In this document: one piece after another, positions 37,932 to 47,751 of the stretch
How the letters are laid out: each line of letters opens with the position of its first letter
Position numbering within the stretch: the stretch's first letter is position 1
Virus record (IMG/VR): IMGVR_UViG_3300042314_000891
Location: 21,799 to 85,798 of that record
Strand: one strand, 5' to 3'
DNA length: 64,000 bases
Source: a virus
Position numbers and translations under genes: made by a program
The notes under the pieces: model-generated
What the model saw: the letters and a program-made list of their open reading frames with translations, nothing else
Databases searched by the model: none
Told to the model about the DNA's origin: nothing

Positions 37932-37935
37932 ACTA

Positions 37936-37967
37936 TTTGTTCTTTTGGTTTATATTTCGTATCTTTG
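37936..37967 (+). promoter_or_regulatory. Promoter of DNA polymerase gene
   Basis: TTTG 37936-37939 and TATCTTTG 37960-37967, 20-nt spacer. The leader AAAATTAAACCAATAATAAG is much like that before the clamp gene. Confidence 0.8.
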
Positions 37968-37989
37968 TAAAAATTAAACCAATAATAAG

Positions 37990-40518
37990 TTGTATCAAAA
38001 TATATTTTATCAAAAGGGCAAAAACAAAGTACATTTGTGGGATGACCTTACGGGCTATCACGTTTTAGATTTCAAACCATATGCTTGGAGAGCTGACCCA
38101 TTTGGGGATGCAACATCGTTGAGTGGGGTTAAAGTTTCCAAAACGTATGAGTTTACAAAGGATGACCCAAATCTATTCGAATCGGATGTACCCGAAACAA
38201 CTCGTATATTGGTAGATTTATATAATTCAAGCGATATTCCATCGGTTGGACACGTTATAATGACATTCGATATTGAGGTAGAAATGTTATCAGGACTACC
38301 GGATACTCAAAAAGCAAAGAATGAAATTACAGCAATTGCACTACATGATAGTGCAACGGATGTATATTATGCTTTGGTTTTGGATAAGGATGATAAAGTT
38401 AAAAACACTACAACTGGAAACAGAATTGTTAAATCTTATAGTAATGAAAGAGATTTGTTGAGAGCATTCTTAACAATCTACGAAGAAATACACCCATCAA
38501 TTATCACAGGTTGGAACATTGACTCATTTGACGTTCCGTATTTATTCAATCGTATTACAAACGTATTGGGTAGAAGTAACGCAACTCGTCTTTCACCAAT
38601 TGGTGAGTGTTTCTATTCACCATACAGAAATCGTTGGAGTTTTGCTGGGGTAAGTGCATTGGATTATATTCACTTATATAAGACATACACATATACATTA
38701 GAACCATCTTATACCTTAAACTATATTGCAACCAAAGAGTTGGGTAAAGGTAAGTTAGAATACAAAGGTAATTTGGATGATTTATTCAGAGAAGATATAA
38801 ACAAATACATTGATTACAACATAGTAGACGTTGAGTTAGTGGTTGGTTTAGAAAAGAAACTACAATTCATTGAACTATGTAGAGCAATCTGCCATGCGGG
38901 ACACGTTCCGTATGAGGATTTTGTGTATTCATCAAAGTATTTGGAAGGTGCTTGTTTGAACTACCTTAAACAAAAGAATTTAGTAGCACCTAACAAACCT
39001 GCGGATAGAAGAGAAAGGATGCAGGAAATCAATGATAATAATCAAGAGAAGTTCATTGGAGCATATGTAAAAGAACCTATCGTTGGTAAGTATGATTGGA
39101 TTTATGACTTGGACTTAACATCTCTATATCCATCAATCATTATGACCCTAAACATCTCACCTGAAACAAAAATGGGTAAGATTGAAAATTGGGATGCAGA
39201 AGAGTGGATTAGAGGTACGGATAAAACATACGATGTAACATCAGCTGGAAGTACTGAAACTTATAGTAAGAATGAAGTACAACAAATGATTAAAGAGCAC
39301 GGATTGGGTGTAGCCGCCAATGGGGTTCTGTATGACCAGAGTAAACCTGGACTTATTGCAGATATTTTAGATTTATGGTTTTCACAAAGGGTTGAATTTA
39401 GAAAATTAGAAAAACAATATGGTGAAGCGGGTGATACGGAGAAATATGAATTTTATGCTAAAAGGCAGTTGGTTCAGAAGATTCTTCTTAACTCTATGTA
39501 TGGTGTTCTTGGTCTTCCTGCCTTTCGGTTTTACGATATTGATAATGCAGAGGCAGTTACGATTACGGGTCAAACTGTTATTAAGAAAACGGCAGAGATG
39601 GCAAACATTAAGTACCAAAAGGAATTAGGTACTAAAGAAGATTACAACGTGTATATAGATACAGACTCAATCTATATGCTGGCAGAACCTTTGGTAAAAC
39701 ATAGGTTTCCGGAGTATAAAACATTTGATGAGAAACGAATGGCTTCGGTAGTAAACGATATTGCAGAAGAAACACAACTATTTCTTAATAAGTTCTATGA
39801 TATATTAGCCGAAAGGTTCTTCTTTATATCAAAGGATAAGCACAGATTTGAAATTAAAAAGGAATACATTTCTAAAGCAGGATTTTGGGTAGCAAAGAAA
39901 CGATATGCACAATGGATGATTTTAAAGAATGGTATTCCATGTGATAAACTTGATGTAAAGGGGTTAGATGTAGTTCGTTCATCATTCCCAAAAGCATTTC
40001 AAGACTTTATGAGTGGTATTCTTCGTGATATTCTTACGGGTAAAACGAATGAAGATGTTGATAAAGAATTAAGAGAGTTTAAATTAAGTTTATCTGGATT
40101 GGATGTATCAGTTATAGCAAAGGGTGGAGCAGTAAAAGAGATTAGTAAATATGATACCAAAACTTTAGATAAACGTATTGGTTCATTTGAAAAAGGAACA
40201 CCTGCACACGTTAAAGCAGCAATCACATATAATCGATTACTCAAACACTACAATTGTGCATTTATGTATGAACCAATTAGAGATGGTGATAAGATTAAGT
40301 GGGTATATTTAAAACAAAATCCATTTGGATTAGATACGGTAGCATTTAAGAACTATAATGACCCGGATGAAATTATGGATTTTGTTAAAAAATACATTGA
40401 TGTAGATAGAATTTTCGAAGCAGAGTTGGAGAATAAGATGAATGACTTTTATAGAGCATTGAAATGGGAGAAGGTAAACCACGCAGAAAAAAAACTCTCA
40501 CAATTTTTTGGATTCTAA
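37990..40518 (+). CDS. 43: DNA polymerase, family B (gp43-like)
   Basis: 842 aa, TTG start at 37990 chosen because the N-terminus MYQNIFYQKGKNKVHLWDD is family-like and no ATG lies between the promoter and the conserved region. Exonuclease motifs: FDIE (93-96), GWNIDSFDVPY (174-184), YNIVD (276-280). Polymerase motifs: A DLTSLYPSI (375-383), B LLNSMYG (499-505), C DTDS (557-560). All catalytic Asp are present, so it should be an active proofreading replicase. Works with the gp45 clamp encoded next. Confidence 0.96.
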   Translation: MYQNIFYQKGKNKVHLWDDLTGYHVLDFKPYAWRADPFGDATSLSGVKVSKTYEFTKDDPNLFESDVPETTRILVDLYNSSDIPSVGHVIMTFDIEVEMLSGLPDTQKAKNEITAIALHDSATDVYYALVLDKDDKVKNTTTGNRIVKSYSNERDLLRAFLTIYEEIHPSIITGWNIDSFDVPYLFNRITNVLGRSNATRLSPIGECFYSPYRNRWSFAGVSALDYIHLYKTYTYTLEPSYTLNYIATKELGKGKLEYKGNLDDLFREDINKYIDYNIVDVELVVGLEKKLQFIELCRAICHAGHVPYEDFVYSSKYLEGACLNYLKQKNLVAPNKPADRRERMQEINDNNQEKFIGAYVKEPIVGKYDWIYDLDLTSLYPSIIMTLNISPETKMGKIENWDAEEWIRGTDKTYDVTSAGSTETYSKNEVQQMIKEHGLGVAANGVLYDQSKPGLIADILDLWFSQRVEFRKLEKQYGEAGDTEKYEFYAKRQLVQKILLNSMYGVLGLPAFRFYDIDNAEAVTITGQTVIKKTAEMANIKYQKELGTKEDYNVYIDTDSIYMLAEPLVKHRFPEYKTFDEKRMASVVNDIAEETQLFLNKFYDILAERFFFISKDKHRFEIKKEYISKAGFWVAKKRYAQWMILKNGIPCDKLDVKGLDVVRSSFPKAFQDFMSGILRDILTGKTNEDVDKELREFKLSLSGLDVSVIAKGGAVKEISKYDTKTLDKRIGSFEKGTPAHVKAAITYNRLLKHYNCAFMYEPIRDGDKIKWVYLKQNPFGLDTVAFKNYNDPDEIMDFVKKYIDVDRIFEAELENKMNDFYRALKWEKVNHAEKKLSQFFGF

Positions 40519-40538
40519 ATTAAATTTCCGTATATTTG
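40507..40538 (+). promoter_or_regulatory. Promoter of sliding clamp gene
   Basis: TTTG 40507-40510 (inside the polymerase gene end) and TATATTTG 40531-40538, 20-nt spacer. Confidence 0.78.
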
Positions 40539-40559
40539 TAAAAATTAAAACAATAAATT

Positions 40560-41279
40560 ATGAACAAAGTAAGATTAAATCGTTTCATTCAAAAGTACAA
40601 CTTGGCTGGACTTATTGAAAGTGTTGCTTGGAAAACAGATGGTAGTACATTAACTACAAAGTTTATTTCCGATGATAAAACTTTATTAGGTGAGGTTGAA
40701 TTAGCAAATTTCACATTTGATACCGCAGAGTTGGGTGTTTACACTACATCAAATCTAAATCGTATGTTATCTGTAATGGGTGATGATATTGAATTGGAGG
40801 TTGGTAAGATGGAAGAAAAGAGTATTTCATTAAACATCAAAAGTGACAAGACAAAGGTAAACTATCAGTTGGCTGAATTAGCAGTTATTCCAGCGGTACC
40901 TGATTTGAAATCATTGCCTGATTTTGATATTCAAATTGAATTAGATAATGCATTCATTGACCGTTTTATCAAAGGTAAAAACGCATTATCGGATGTAGAT
41001 ACATTTACAATTCTTACAGAGAAGGGTGATTTAAATTTGGTGTTGGGTTACTCAAATGTAAACTCTAACCGAATTACATACACTGTACATTCATCGTATG
41101 GTGCAGAAGTTAAAGCAATTTCATTTTCCGCTAAATATCTTAAAGAGGTATTGGTAGCAAACAAAGATGCAAATTCAGCTAAATTACAAATTTCAACACA
41201 AGGATTAGCACACGTTGCATTCCAAATTGATGACTTTACATCAAAATACTATTTAGTTGAAGTTCAAGCTGGAGCATAA
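40560..41279 (+). CDS. 45: Sliding clamp (gp45-like)
   Basis: 239 aa, the size of T4-type clamps. MNKVRLNRFIQKYNLAGLIE, the repeated ELxNxFxxR/F-like helices and a C-terminal ISTQGLAHVAFQ ... YYLVEVQ strand match gp45 proteins, trimeric rings that tether the polymerase. Its own promoter allows higher expression than the polymerase. In T4 the clamp also activates late transcription. Confidence 0.85.
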   Translation: MNKVRLNRFIQKYNLAGLIESVAWKTDGSTLTTKFISDDKTLLGEVELANFTFDTAELGVYTTSNLNRMLSVMGDDIELEVGKMEEKSISLNIKSDKTKVNYQLAELAVIPAVPDLKSLPDFDIQIELDNAFIDRFIKGKNALSDVDTFTILTEKGDLNLVLGYSNVNSNRITYTVHSSYGAEVKAISFSAKYLKEVLVANKDANSAKLQISTQGLAHVAFQIDDFTSKYYLVEVQAGA

Positions 41280-41291
41280 TAAATTACATAT

Positions 41292-42512
41292 ATGAAATTT
41301 TGGGATACCGAAGAACCAAAGGAGGTTTTTAATTACGATGAGATGAAACGTAAGTTCATTGAGAACTTGGATTATCTTAAAGAAATGTCCGTTGAAGAAC
41401 AAACACTATACAAAAAGTGGATGGAATGGAATGCGGACTTAAAGACAACGTTTCCTAAAAAATCATATTTAGGTCAATACTACGATGTGTTGTGGAGACC
41501 AACTGATATATACAATAAGGAGCTAACTCTGAAAGAATTAGATGAGTTAGACCCTTATGTGGAAATTGTTGAAGATGACCCAAAGCAATCAACTCGATGG
41601 ACGGATATTCGTAGACTTATCCATACGATGGAGTTTTCAGCTAACCCAGGTCGTAATGTTAAGATTTACGCCAAAGATAGAACGAGTGGTAAGATATTAG
41701 GGCAGATTTGTTTAGGTTCTGATATTACATCTTTGGGAGTTAGAGATGCATATATCGGTTGGAGTAAAGATGATAAGTTTAAGAAGGGTAAATTGAATTG
41801 TACTGCTATTGCAACTACCATCGTATCAACACAACCATTTGGTTACAATTTTTTGGGTGGTAAACTAATCGCAGCATTAGCAACCGCACCGGAGATACGG
41901 GATTATTGGAAACGCAAGTATAGTAATCCATTAGTTGGTATAGGTACAACATCCCTGTATGGTATTCACTCACAATATAATGGTATCCCACATTTCAAAA
42001 CATTAGGCGAATCTAAAGGTAAAATTTCTACAAAGCCAGATGATTCGGTTTATGACCCTTGGCATCAATGGATTAAAGAAAATCGTTCAGAATGGTATAG
42101 TAAAAATATCACACAAGAACGTGAAAGGAATGGTGCTAGTATGGGTTATGAAAAGAATGGACCTGTAAGTGGTATTAAGCAAAAGATTATTCAATCAATC
42201 TATAAAGAGTTGGGAATTAAATCAGATGCTTATGACCACGGATTCCAAAGAGGTGTGTATTTTGCACAAATGTATGAGAATGGTCATGAGTTTCTATGTG
42301 ATAAAATTACCGAAGAGGAATTGGTATTGAAGGATAAGTTTAAGAATGGTATTCAATACACAATGGATTGGTGGAAAAAGAAAGCCAAAAATCGTTACAT
42401 TAAATTATACGATGAGGGTAAGATTAAGCCAGAGGTTCTATTTTATGTAGATGCAATTGGTATTAGTTGGGAGAAAATGAAAGAACTTTATTTATCAGAG
42501 GTAGGAAGGTAA
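41292..42512 (+). CDS. DUF4338/DruA-like protein
   Basis: 406 aa. The conserved-looking core is GKILGQICLGSDITSLGVRD, AYIGWS, LNCTAIATTI, FLGGKLIAAL and GIGTTSLYG, similar in order to DUF4338 proteins, the family that includes DruA of the Druantia defence system and many phage proteins. The fold is thought to relate to GNAT/Mom-type enzymes, and the catalytic function is not settled. Position between the clamp and a glycosyltransferase suggests action on DNA. The family call is by memory of motifs and could be wrong. Confidence 0.55.
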   Translation: MKFWDTEEPKEVFNYDEMKRKFIENLDYLKEMSVEEQTLYKKWMEWNADLKTTFPKKSYLGQYYDVLWRPTDIYNKELTLKELDELDPYVEIVEDDPKQSTRWTDIRRLIHTMEFSANPGRNVKIYAKDRTSGKILGQICLGSDITSLGVRDAYIGWSKDDKFKKGKLNCTAIATTIVSTQPFGYNFLGGKLIAALATAPEIRDYWKRKYSNPLVGIGTTSLYGIHSQYNGIPHFKTLGESKGKISTKPDDSVYDPWHQWIKENRSEWYSKNITQERERNGASMGYEKNGPVSGIKQKIIQSIYKELGIKSDAYDHGFQRGVYFAQMYENGHEFLCDKITEEELVLKDKFKNGIQYTMDWWKKKAKNRYIKLYDEGKIKPEVLFYVDAIGISWEKMKELYLSEVGR

Positions 42513-42513
42513 G

Positions 42514-43635
42514 ATGCAATTTTGGGAAGGACAAATAAGTAATAAAGCTAGAAAGGTATTGGTGATACCAAATATCACTAACTCCAGCAATATAGAAAAA
42601 GACTCTTTTGTGGATGTAATTTACAATCACATTAAGGGGTTAGAAAACTATGGAGAATACTTTTGGAATATCATATTACCTAAACCCGTACAAAAGCTTA
42701 ACTTATTAAATGTTAAGCAGCATATACTACCATTCTCTGGTGATATGATAAAGATGCGTACATATCCACCTGATATGAATAAAGTGTTGGAGAATGTTGA
42801 ATACGATGTAATTTATTCCCATTTACCAGATTGGCCGCAAGTGGGTAGATACAAAAACTCATTTGATACTAAAATCATTGGTTACGCACATTGGTGGGAA
42901 ATGAAATCGTGCAACGCAGAGGATAGAAAGAACAAATGGAGATGGATGCCCATAGAATTATTAGGTGTATCTCAAATGGATACTTGCTTCTTAAATACAC
43001 AAGACCAAAAGAATAGGGTATTGGAAGAAGCTAGTGCTTGGTATAGTGATGGGTTTGTAGGTAATTTGGATAAAATTCTTACAGTATGGAATCTTGGTAT
43101 AGATAATACTAAAATAATTCTAACACCATCCACAGAAAAAACCAAAACTATTGTATTCAATCACAGAGCAGCAGCTTATAAAGGGTATCCAACTTTCATT
43201 AAACTAATGGAAGAGTATAGAGGACAAAGACAAGATTTCAATGTATGGGTGCCTCAATTAGATGGTACACCCGAACATAGTTGGATTGATAATACAAAAG
43301 TACCAAAGCACGAATACTATAATAGATTACAAAGATGTTTAGTTGGTATCCAAATGAGACAAACCAATTATGGGTGGAGTGTAGCAGCTACGGATTGTAT
43401 GATGAATGGTACACCAATGATATATCAGGAATCAGATTGTTATAGAGAAATTGAGCCTGATGGTATGTTCTTCAAATTCAAAAAAGATTTATTTGAGATG
43501 TTGGATAAGTTATTGGATAATGAAGAGTTCAGACAAGAAAGAGAGGTTATGGCTATAAATCGTTGTGGTGAGTTATCAAAAAACAATGATGTTATGTTAC
43601 AACTATTGCATAATAAACTAACAGATAAACAATAA
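42514..43635 (+). CDS. GT-B glycosyltransferase
   Basis: 373 aa, 1 nt after the previous stop. The C-terminal half has the GT4/GT1-type layout: IVFNHRAAAYKGYPTFI, then the NYGWSVAATDCMMNGTPMIY nucleotide-sugar motif and YQESDCYREI. The N-terminal half is a Rossmann-like acceptor domain. Being inside the replication block and not beside envelope genes, it may glycosylate modified DNA, as T4 glucosyltransferases do; a protein or surface glycan target is the alternative. Confidence 0.65.
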   Translation: MQFWEGQISNKARKVLVIPNITNSSNIEKDSFVDVIYNHIKGLENYGEYFWNIILPKPVQKLNLLNVKQHILPFSGDMIKMRTYPPDMNKVLENVEYDVIYSHLPDWPQVGRYKNSFDTKIIGYAHWWEMKSCNAEDRKNKWRWMPIELLGVSQMDTCFLNTQDQKNRVLEEASAWYSDGFVGNLDKILTVWNLGIDNTKIILTPSTEKTKTIVFNHRAAAYKGYPTFIKLMEEYRGQRQDFNVWVPQLDGTPEHSWIDNTKVPKHEYYNRLQRCLVGIQMRQTNYGWSVAATDCMMNGTPMIYQESDCYREIEPDGMFFKFKKDLFEMLDKLLDNEEFRQEREVMAINRCGELSKNNDVMLQLLHNKLTDKQ

Positions 43636-43641
43636 AATATA

Positions 43642-44601
43642 ATGGCATTTTTTGAAACAGAAAAAGTAAATAATGTAGAATCCACTCATAGTTTATGGGT
43701 TGAAAAATATCGTCCAAAGGTATTGAATGAATATATTGGTAATGATTTATTAAAAGAAAAGGTAGAGGGTTATTTAGAAAGAAATGATATTCCACATCTA
43801 TTACTTTATGGTAAAGCTGGTACTGGTAAAACTACATTAGCCAAAATCATAGCAAACACAATTAAATGTGACTTTATGATTATCAACGCATCGGATGAAA
43901 ATGGTGTAGAAACTCTACGTGTTAAAATTAAAAACTTTGCAAGTGGTGTTGGTTTTGGTGGTTATAAGATTATTATTTTAGATGAGGCGGATTATTTAAC
44001 ACCAAATGGCCAGGCGATTCTTCGTAATGTAATGGAAACGTTTAGTGCACATTGTCGTTTTATCTTAACGTGTAACTACCACGAAAAGATTATTGAACCA
44101 ATTATTTCTAGATGTCAAACATTTGCAGTAATCCCACCATCAAAGAAGGATGTTGCAGTTCATGTTAGTAATGTATTAACCAAAGAGGGCATTACGTTTG
44201 ATATTAAAAATTTGGCAGAAATTATCAATCAGTATTATCCTGATATTCGTAGGGTTATAAATACTTGCCAACTACAATCATCGAAAGGTGAATTAAAAAT
44301 TGATACTCAAACTTTAATTCAATCGGATGTTAAATCCAAATTAGTTGATTATTTAAAAGCTAGTGATGATAAACGTAATACATATTTAAATATTAGACAA
44401 TTGGTATTGGATAACAGATTAAATGATTTTACGGAGTTATATGCATATTTGTATGAAAAGGTAGATGATTATGCAGCTGGTAATACGGCTAGTGTGATTC
44501 TATCATTAGCAGAAGCTCAATATAGAGATTCTATGGTAGTAGATAAAGAAATCTGCTTTATGGCAGGAGTTATAGGTATAATTGGAATTATTAAAAAATA
44601 A
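43642..44601 (+). CDS. 44: Clamp loader large subunit (gp44-like)
   Basis: 319 aa. SLWVEKYRPKVLNEYIG is the RFC/gp44 N-terminus; Walker A LYGKAGTGKTT at 55-65, Walker B ILDEAD at 112-117, and the SRC motif at 156-158 supply the arginine finger. With gp62 it opens the gp45 ring using ATP. The C-terminal collar domain is complete. Confidence 0.92.
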   Translation: MAFFETEKVNNVESTHSLWVEKYRPKVLNEYIGNDLLKEKVEGYLERNDIPHLLLYGKAGTGKTTLAKIIANTIKCDFMIINASDENGVETLRVKIKNFASGVGFGGYKIIILDEADYLTPNGQAILRNVMETFSAHCRFILTCNYHEKIIEPIISRCQTFAVIPPSKKDVAVHVSNVLTKEGITFDIKNLAEIINQYYPDIRRVINTCQLQSSKGELKIDTQTLIQSDVKSKLVDYLKASDDKRNTYLNIRQLVLDNRLNDFTELYAYLYEKVDDYAAGNTASVILSLAEAQYRDSMVVDKEICFMAGVIGIIGIIKK

Positions 44602-44604
44602 ATT

Positions 44605-44910
44605 ATGGAAAACACAGAAACAGCAAAGCCTATCGGTGATAGAGTTTTAATTGAGATTGAAAAGCAGGAAAAAACAGTAGGTGGTATTATCCTACCAGAA
44701 ACCGCACAATATGGTGAAAACAAATTGGGTAAAGTAATATCAGTAGGGCCTGGTGTATTTACACAAAACGGAACTCGTATCCCTATGACATTGGAGGTTG
44801 GTAATAAAGTATTACTACCACATAATAGTTACGATACACAAACTATTAAATTGGCTGGTAAAGATTATATTTTATTGCGAGAGCAAGAAGTTTTAATGGT
44901 GATACGATGA
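44605..44910 (+). CDS. GroES-like cochaperonin
   Basis: 101 aa. AKPIGDRVLIEIEKQEKTVG, GIILPETAQ, GKVISVGPGVF, VGNKVLLP and KDYILLREQEVLMVI are the Cpn10 blocks including the mobile loop that docks on GroEL. Phage versions such as T4 gp31 replace host GroES to fold the major capsid protein. This one is closer in pattern to bacterial GroES than gp31 is. Starts 3 nt after gp44. Confidence 0.88.
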   Translation: MENTETAKPIGDRVLIEIEKQEKTVGGIILPETAQYGENKLGKVISVGPGVFTQNGTRIPMTLEVGNKVLLPHNSYDTQTIKLAGKDYILLREQEVLMVIR

Positions 44911-45170
44911 TAGGTGGTAATTTAGGAAAACCAAATATATCACAAGCAAAGGATATGGCTTGTGGGAATTGTGGAGGTGATACTTTTGCAATTGGGTATA
45001 AGTTTAAAAAGATGAGTAAGTTACTCACAGGAGCAGCATCGGATGAGATTATCCCATTTGAAATCTATTTATGTGTAGAATGTGGAGAACCATTAGAAGA
45101 GTTGTTACAACCTGAATTAAGAAAACCAAAAGAAAATGGCGAAGGAAAAAATCCGCTTGGGCTTATTTGA
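44907..45170 (+). CDS. Zinc-ribbon protein
   Basis: 87 aa, ATGA overlap with groES. Two knuckles, MACGNCGGD and YLCVECGEP, about 36 residues apart, make a zinc ribbon. Between them lies KFKKMSKLLTGAASDEIIPF. Similar small proteins sit beside clamp-loader genes in other T4-like phages; a transcription or replication adaptor role is possible but unproved. Overlaps the gp62-like gene by 35 nt. Confidence 0.65.
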   Translation: MIGGNLGKPNISQAKDMACGNCGGDTFAIGYKFKKMSKLLTGAASDEIIPFEIYLCVECGEPLEELLQPELRKPKENGEGKNPLGLI

Positions 45171-45600
45171 CCACATATCGGCAGTAACGGAGAAGCAATA
45201 CCCTAATTATTTTAATACAATATCGGTAGAAGATAAAAAGACTTGGACTAATTATCTTATCTTCCGTTACTTATCAATGAATTATGAATTTGTAGAATTT
45301 TTGGCTGAAATACAACCATTGGTTGAAACATTAGAGGCTGAACAATTCTACAAAGTTATGATAGATGTAATACCAAAGAAAAAATATTATCTAAAATATA
45401 TGAAGGGTAAGAAATCTGCTGATTATGAAAAATGGTTAATTGAATTAGTAGCAAAAGATAATCAGGTATCTACATTGCAAGCCGAAGAATATTTGGATAT
45501 TTTATATTCTACCAAAAATGGGAAGGGTGAAATACTAAACCTTTGCCAAAAATACGGAACATCCGAAAAGGAAATCACTTCCTTAAAACTTAAAATTTAA
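45136..45600 (+). CDS. 62: Clamp loader small subunit (gp62-like)
   Basis: 154 aa, all helical. LGLFDHISAVTEKQYPNYFN, YLIFRYLSMNYEFVEFLAEI and VIPKKKYYLKYMKGKK match gp62 of T4-like phages, the non-ATPase arm of the loader. Genomic position near gp44 and gp45 agrees. It overlaps the Zn-ribbon gene by 35 nt in another frame, implying translational coupling. Confidence 0.75.
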   Translation: MAKEKIRLGLFDHISAVTEKQYPNYFNTISVEDKKTWTNYLIFRYLSMNYEFVEFLAEIQPLVETLEAEQFYKVMIDVIPKKKYYLKYMKGKKSADYEKWLIELVAKDNQVSTLQAEEYLDILYSTKNGKGEILNLCQKYGTSEKEITSLKLKI

Positions 45601-45612
45601 TATCGTTTTATG

Positions 45613-45642
45613 ATTTCTCCTATATTTATTTATGGGAGAAAT
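45613..45642 (+). promoter_or_regulatory. Hairpin at the start of the exported-protein operon
   Basis: ATTTCTCC (45613-45620) and GGAGAAAT (45635-45642) form a perfect 8-bp stem with a 14-nt AT-rich loop, ending 1 nt before the ATG at 45644. It may be a terminator for the clamp-loader operon or a translational control element. Confidence 0.5.
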
Positions 45643-45643
45643 T

Positions 45644-46126
45644 ATGAGACTAATTACATCAATATTGTTGGTGCTATTACCTATTATGGGTATGGCACAA
45701 AATACAGAGCCAGTTTTTGTTGAAAAAGTTGTTAATAGTGTTCAGATAGGACCTTTAACCGGCAACAAAAACCTGGCTTTTGGTGTAAAAAACATCCTAC
45801 AAGAATTAGTACAAGAGAACCATCCTTTGATGGAAACCATAGATGAGAACACAATCGTTCTTAAAACAGAAATCGTTTTCTTCGATATTCTAACAACCAA
45901 AAAAAATATATCAGTTTTTCATTCAGACGAAACTGAAGTAGTTATACGAATCAAGGGTACGCTTTACAAAAACGGCAAGAAATTAAAACAATTTTTAGCA
46001 GAAGAAAGTTCATCCGAAGTATCTACTAGTACATTATTAGTTAATGAAGGTGGACAATTCAACCAACAATCTGCACGAAATGCGATTAAAAAGAATTGTG
46101 AAACCTTAATCAAAAAACTATTATAA
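45644..46126 (+). CDS. Exported protein of unknown function
   Basis: 160 aa from ATG 45644 (the in-frame ATG at 45632 lies inside a hairpin and adds MGEI before the signal peptide). Signal peptide MRLITSILLVLLPIMGMAQ. The mature part is alpha/beta with charged ends; SSSEVSTSTLLVNEGGQFNQ followed by SARNAIKKNCETLIKKLL resembles the C-terminal part of the CsgG-like protein at 52386. First gene of a run coupled by 1-nt TAATG overlaps. Confidence 0.6.
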   Translation: MRLITSILLVLLPIMGMAQNTEPVFVEKVVNSVQIGPLTGNKNLAFGVKNILQELVQENHPLMETIDENTIVLKTEIVFFDILTTKKNISVFHSDETEVVIRIKGTLYKNGKKLKQFLAEESSSEVSTSTLLVNEGGQFNQQSARNAIKKNCETLIKKLL

Positions 46127-47751
46127 TGAAAAACTTATTATTCGGATTGGTGTTTATATTAGCATCATTTACATCTTTTGGGCAATTGATAATAAACCAA
46201 GAAATCGTAAACTCAAAACCTTATAGAGTTGGGGATACTCTAACTATGAGATACAATGTTGTTAAAGGAACTACAAATCCAAGATACCTATGGATGCGTT
46301 ATCAGTATTCAAACAAGCACCTACAAAAATTAGGTCCTACTGTATTCTCACAAGGACAAACTGCTCAAAACTTTGAAGCAACTTGGCCAAACTATATGTT
46401 TACACAAAATCCTATAATTGGAGTTGGTGAATTGGATAAGCAATACGCTTCAACACCTTGGAACTATTCACAGAATGGTGATTGGATAGCAAAGCAATTT
46501 ACAACACAAAGAGCAGATGCAGTAATTGATGGTTTATGGGCAACTGAAAAGTTTATCTTATTAGAAAACTCAACGTATCAAGCCATACACAAATTGGATT
46601 TGGCAACTGCTAATGGAACAAATGATGCAGCAATCACACCAATTGGTTCTCAAGTTCTTCAATTATCTTTTGCAGATGCAGATGTAAAGCACGTTTCCGC
46701 ATTTAGAGTAAGAGTTGCATATCCAGGTAATTTTGATGTTACATCATTATCAGTTCTAATCCAACCATTAAACGCAGATGGAACTACTAATTTTTCTGCT
46801 CCACAAATAGCAAAGACACCATTAAACTCTGCGGGAATGGTAGATTTCGCACAATTTAATATTGGTGATAAATTTGGAGTATATATTGTTCCAACTACTG
46901 GAGCAGGTTATTTAAACAATGTAGTAACTGTTACCGATGCTTATAGAGCATTTTTAGCAGTAACCGATGTTGGATTAAATGGTACATCATCTATATTTCA
47001 ATACCCTGCAATCGAAAAGGCAATTGGTAATGTAACAATTGGTGATGGTGATTTTAACAACAATGATGCTTATTATTTATTTGCACACATTTTAGGACAA
47101 GATGTTGCTTCGAAGGCAAACATAACTAGACAAGGTGCAAATCCATTACAATTTATATCGGTAAAGCAATCGGCATTTCCAAACTTTGCAGCGGCACCAA
47201 CTAACAATTCAGTAACCATAACATCGGCAAATCAAACGGAGATTTTCTCTTACGCGTTTAGTGGTGATTTGGATTTCTCACACTCTTCTAATCCTGGTAA
47301 TCCAATAACTGCAAATAGTGTTGGTGGACAAGGTACAATGAATAGAACAATAGCTAACAAAGGTATCTACGCAAATCAAGTTACTAAAACTGCAACATTA
47401 AGTTTATCATCTAAAATTGAAAACAACAAAGTTATATTAAGTGGTAACTTAACGCAAGCAGGATTAGCAGGATTAGAAGTTATTTTGAAATATGATAATT
47501 CTAAATTAACTTTGGATGGTATTGTATTTGATGCAGGTTCATCTATAACTAACTTTTCAACAGATAAAGATGGTAGATTAACATTTGGTTCAATGGACCA
47601 AATTAAAACTGCTAGAATTAAAACTGGTACACCATACAAATTAACTTTCACATCTAATGTTCCTTTAACAAATACTTCTGGTTTATTCTATACTGAATTA
47701 GCAGATGCAGTTGATGGAAACGGAAATAAGATTGGTTTAAATGTAGAGTAA
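46126..47751 (+). CDS. Exported protein with dockerin-like and cohesin-like modules
   Basis: 541 aa. Signal peptide MKNLLFGLVFILASFTSFGQ. Large beta-rich N-terminal region; a DGDFNNNDAYYLFAHILG calcium-loop/helix unit (about 310-330) resembles a dockerin half; the C-terminal 120 residues (KVILSGNLTQAGLAGLEVIL, LTFTSNVPL, TELADAVDGNGN) have the cohesin-type beta-sandwich pattern. The next gene has the same two modules. Likely secreted and assembled on a surface. TAATG overlap at both ends. Confidence 0.6.
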   Translation: MKNLLFGLVFILASFTSFGQLIINQEIVNSKPYRVGDTLTMRYNVVKGTTNPRYLWMRYQYSNKHLQKLGPTVFSQGQTAQNFEATWPNYMFTQNPIIGVGELDKQYASTPWNYSQNGDWIAKQFTTQRADAVIDGLWATEKFILLENSTYQAIHKLDLATANGTNDAAITPIGSQVLQLSFADADVKHVSAFRVRVAYPGNFDVTSLSVLIQPLNADGTTNFSAPQIAKTPLNSAGMVDFAQFNIGDKFGVYIVPTTGAGYLNNVVTVTDAYRAFLAVTDVGLNGTSSIFQYPAIEKAIGNVTIGDGDFNNNDAYYLFAHILGQDVASKANITRQGANPLQFISVKQSAFPNFAAAPTNNSVTITSANQTEIFSYAFSGDLDFSHSSNPGNPITANSVGGQGTMNRTIANKGIYANQVTKTATLSLSSKIENNKVILSGNLTQAGLAGLEVILKYDNSKLTLDGIVFDAGSSITNFSTDKDGRLTFGSMDQIKTARIKTGTPYKLTFTSNVPLTNTSGLFYTELADAVDGNGNKIGLNVE

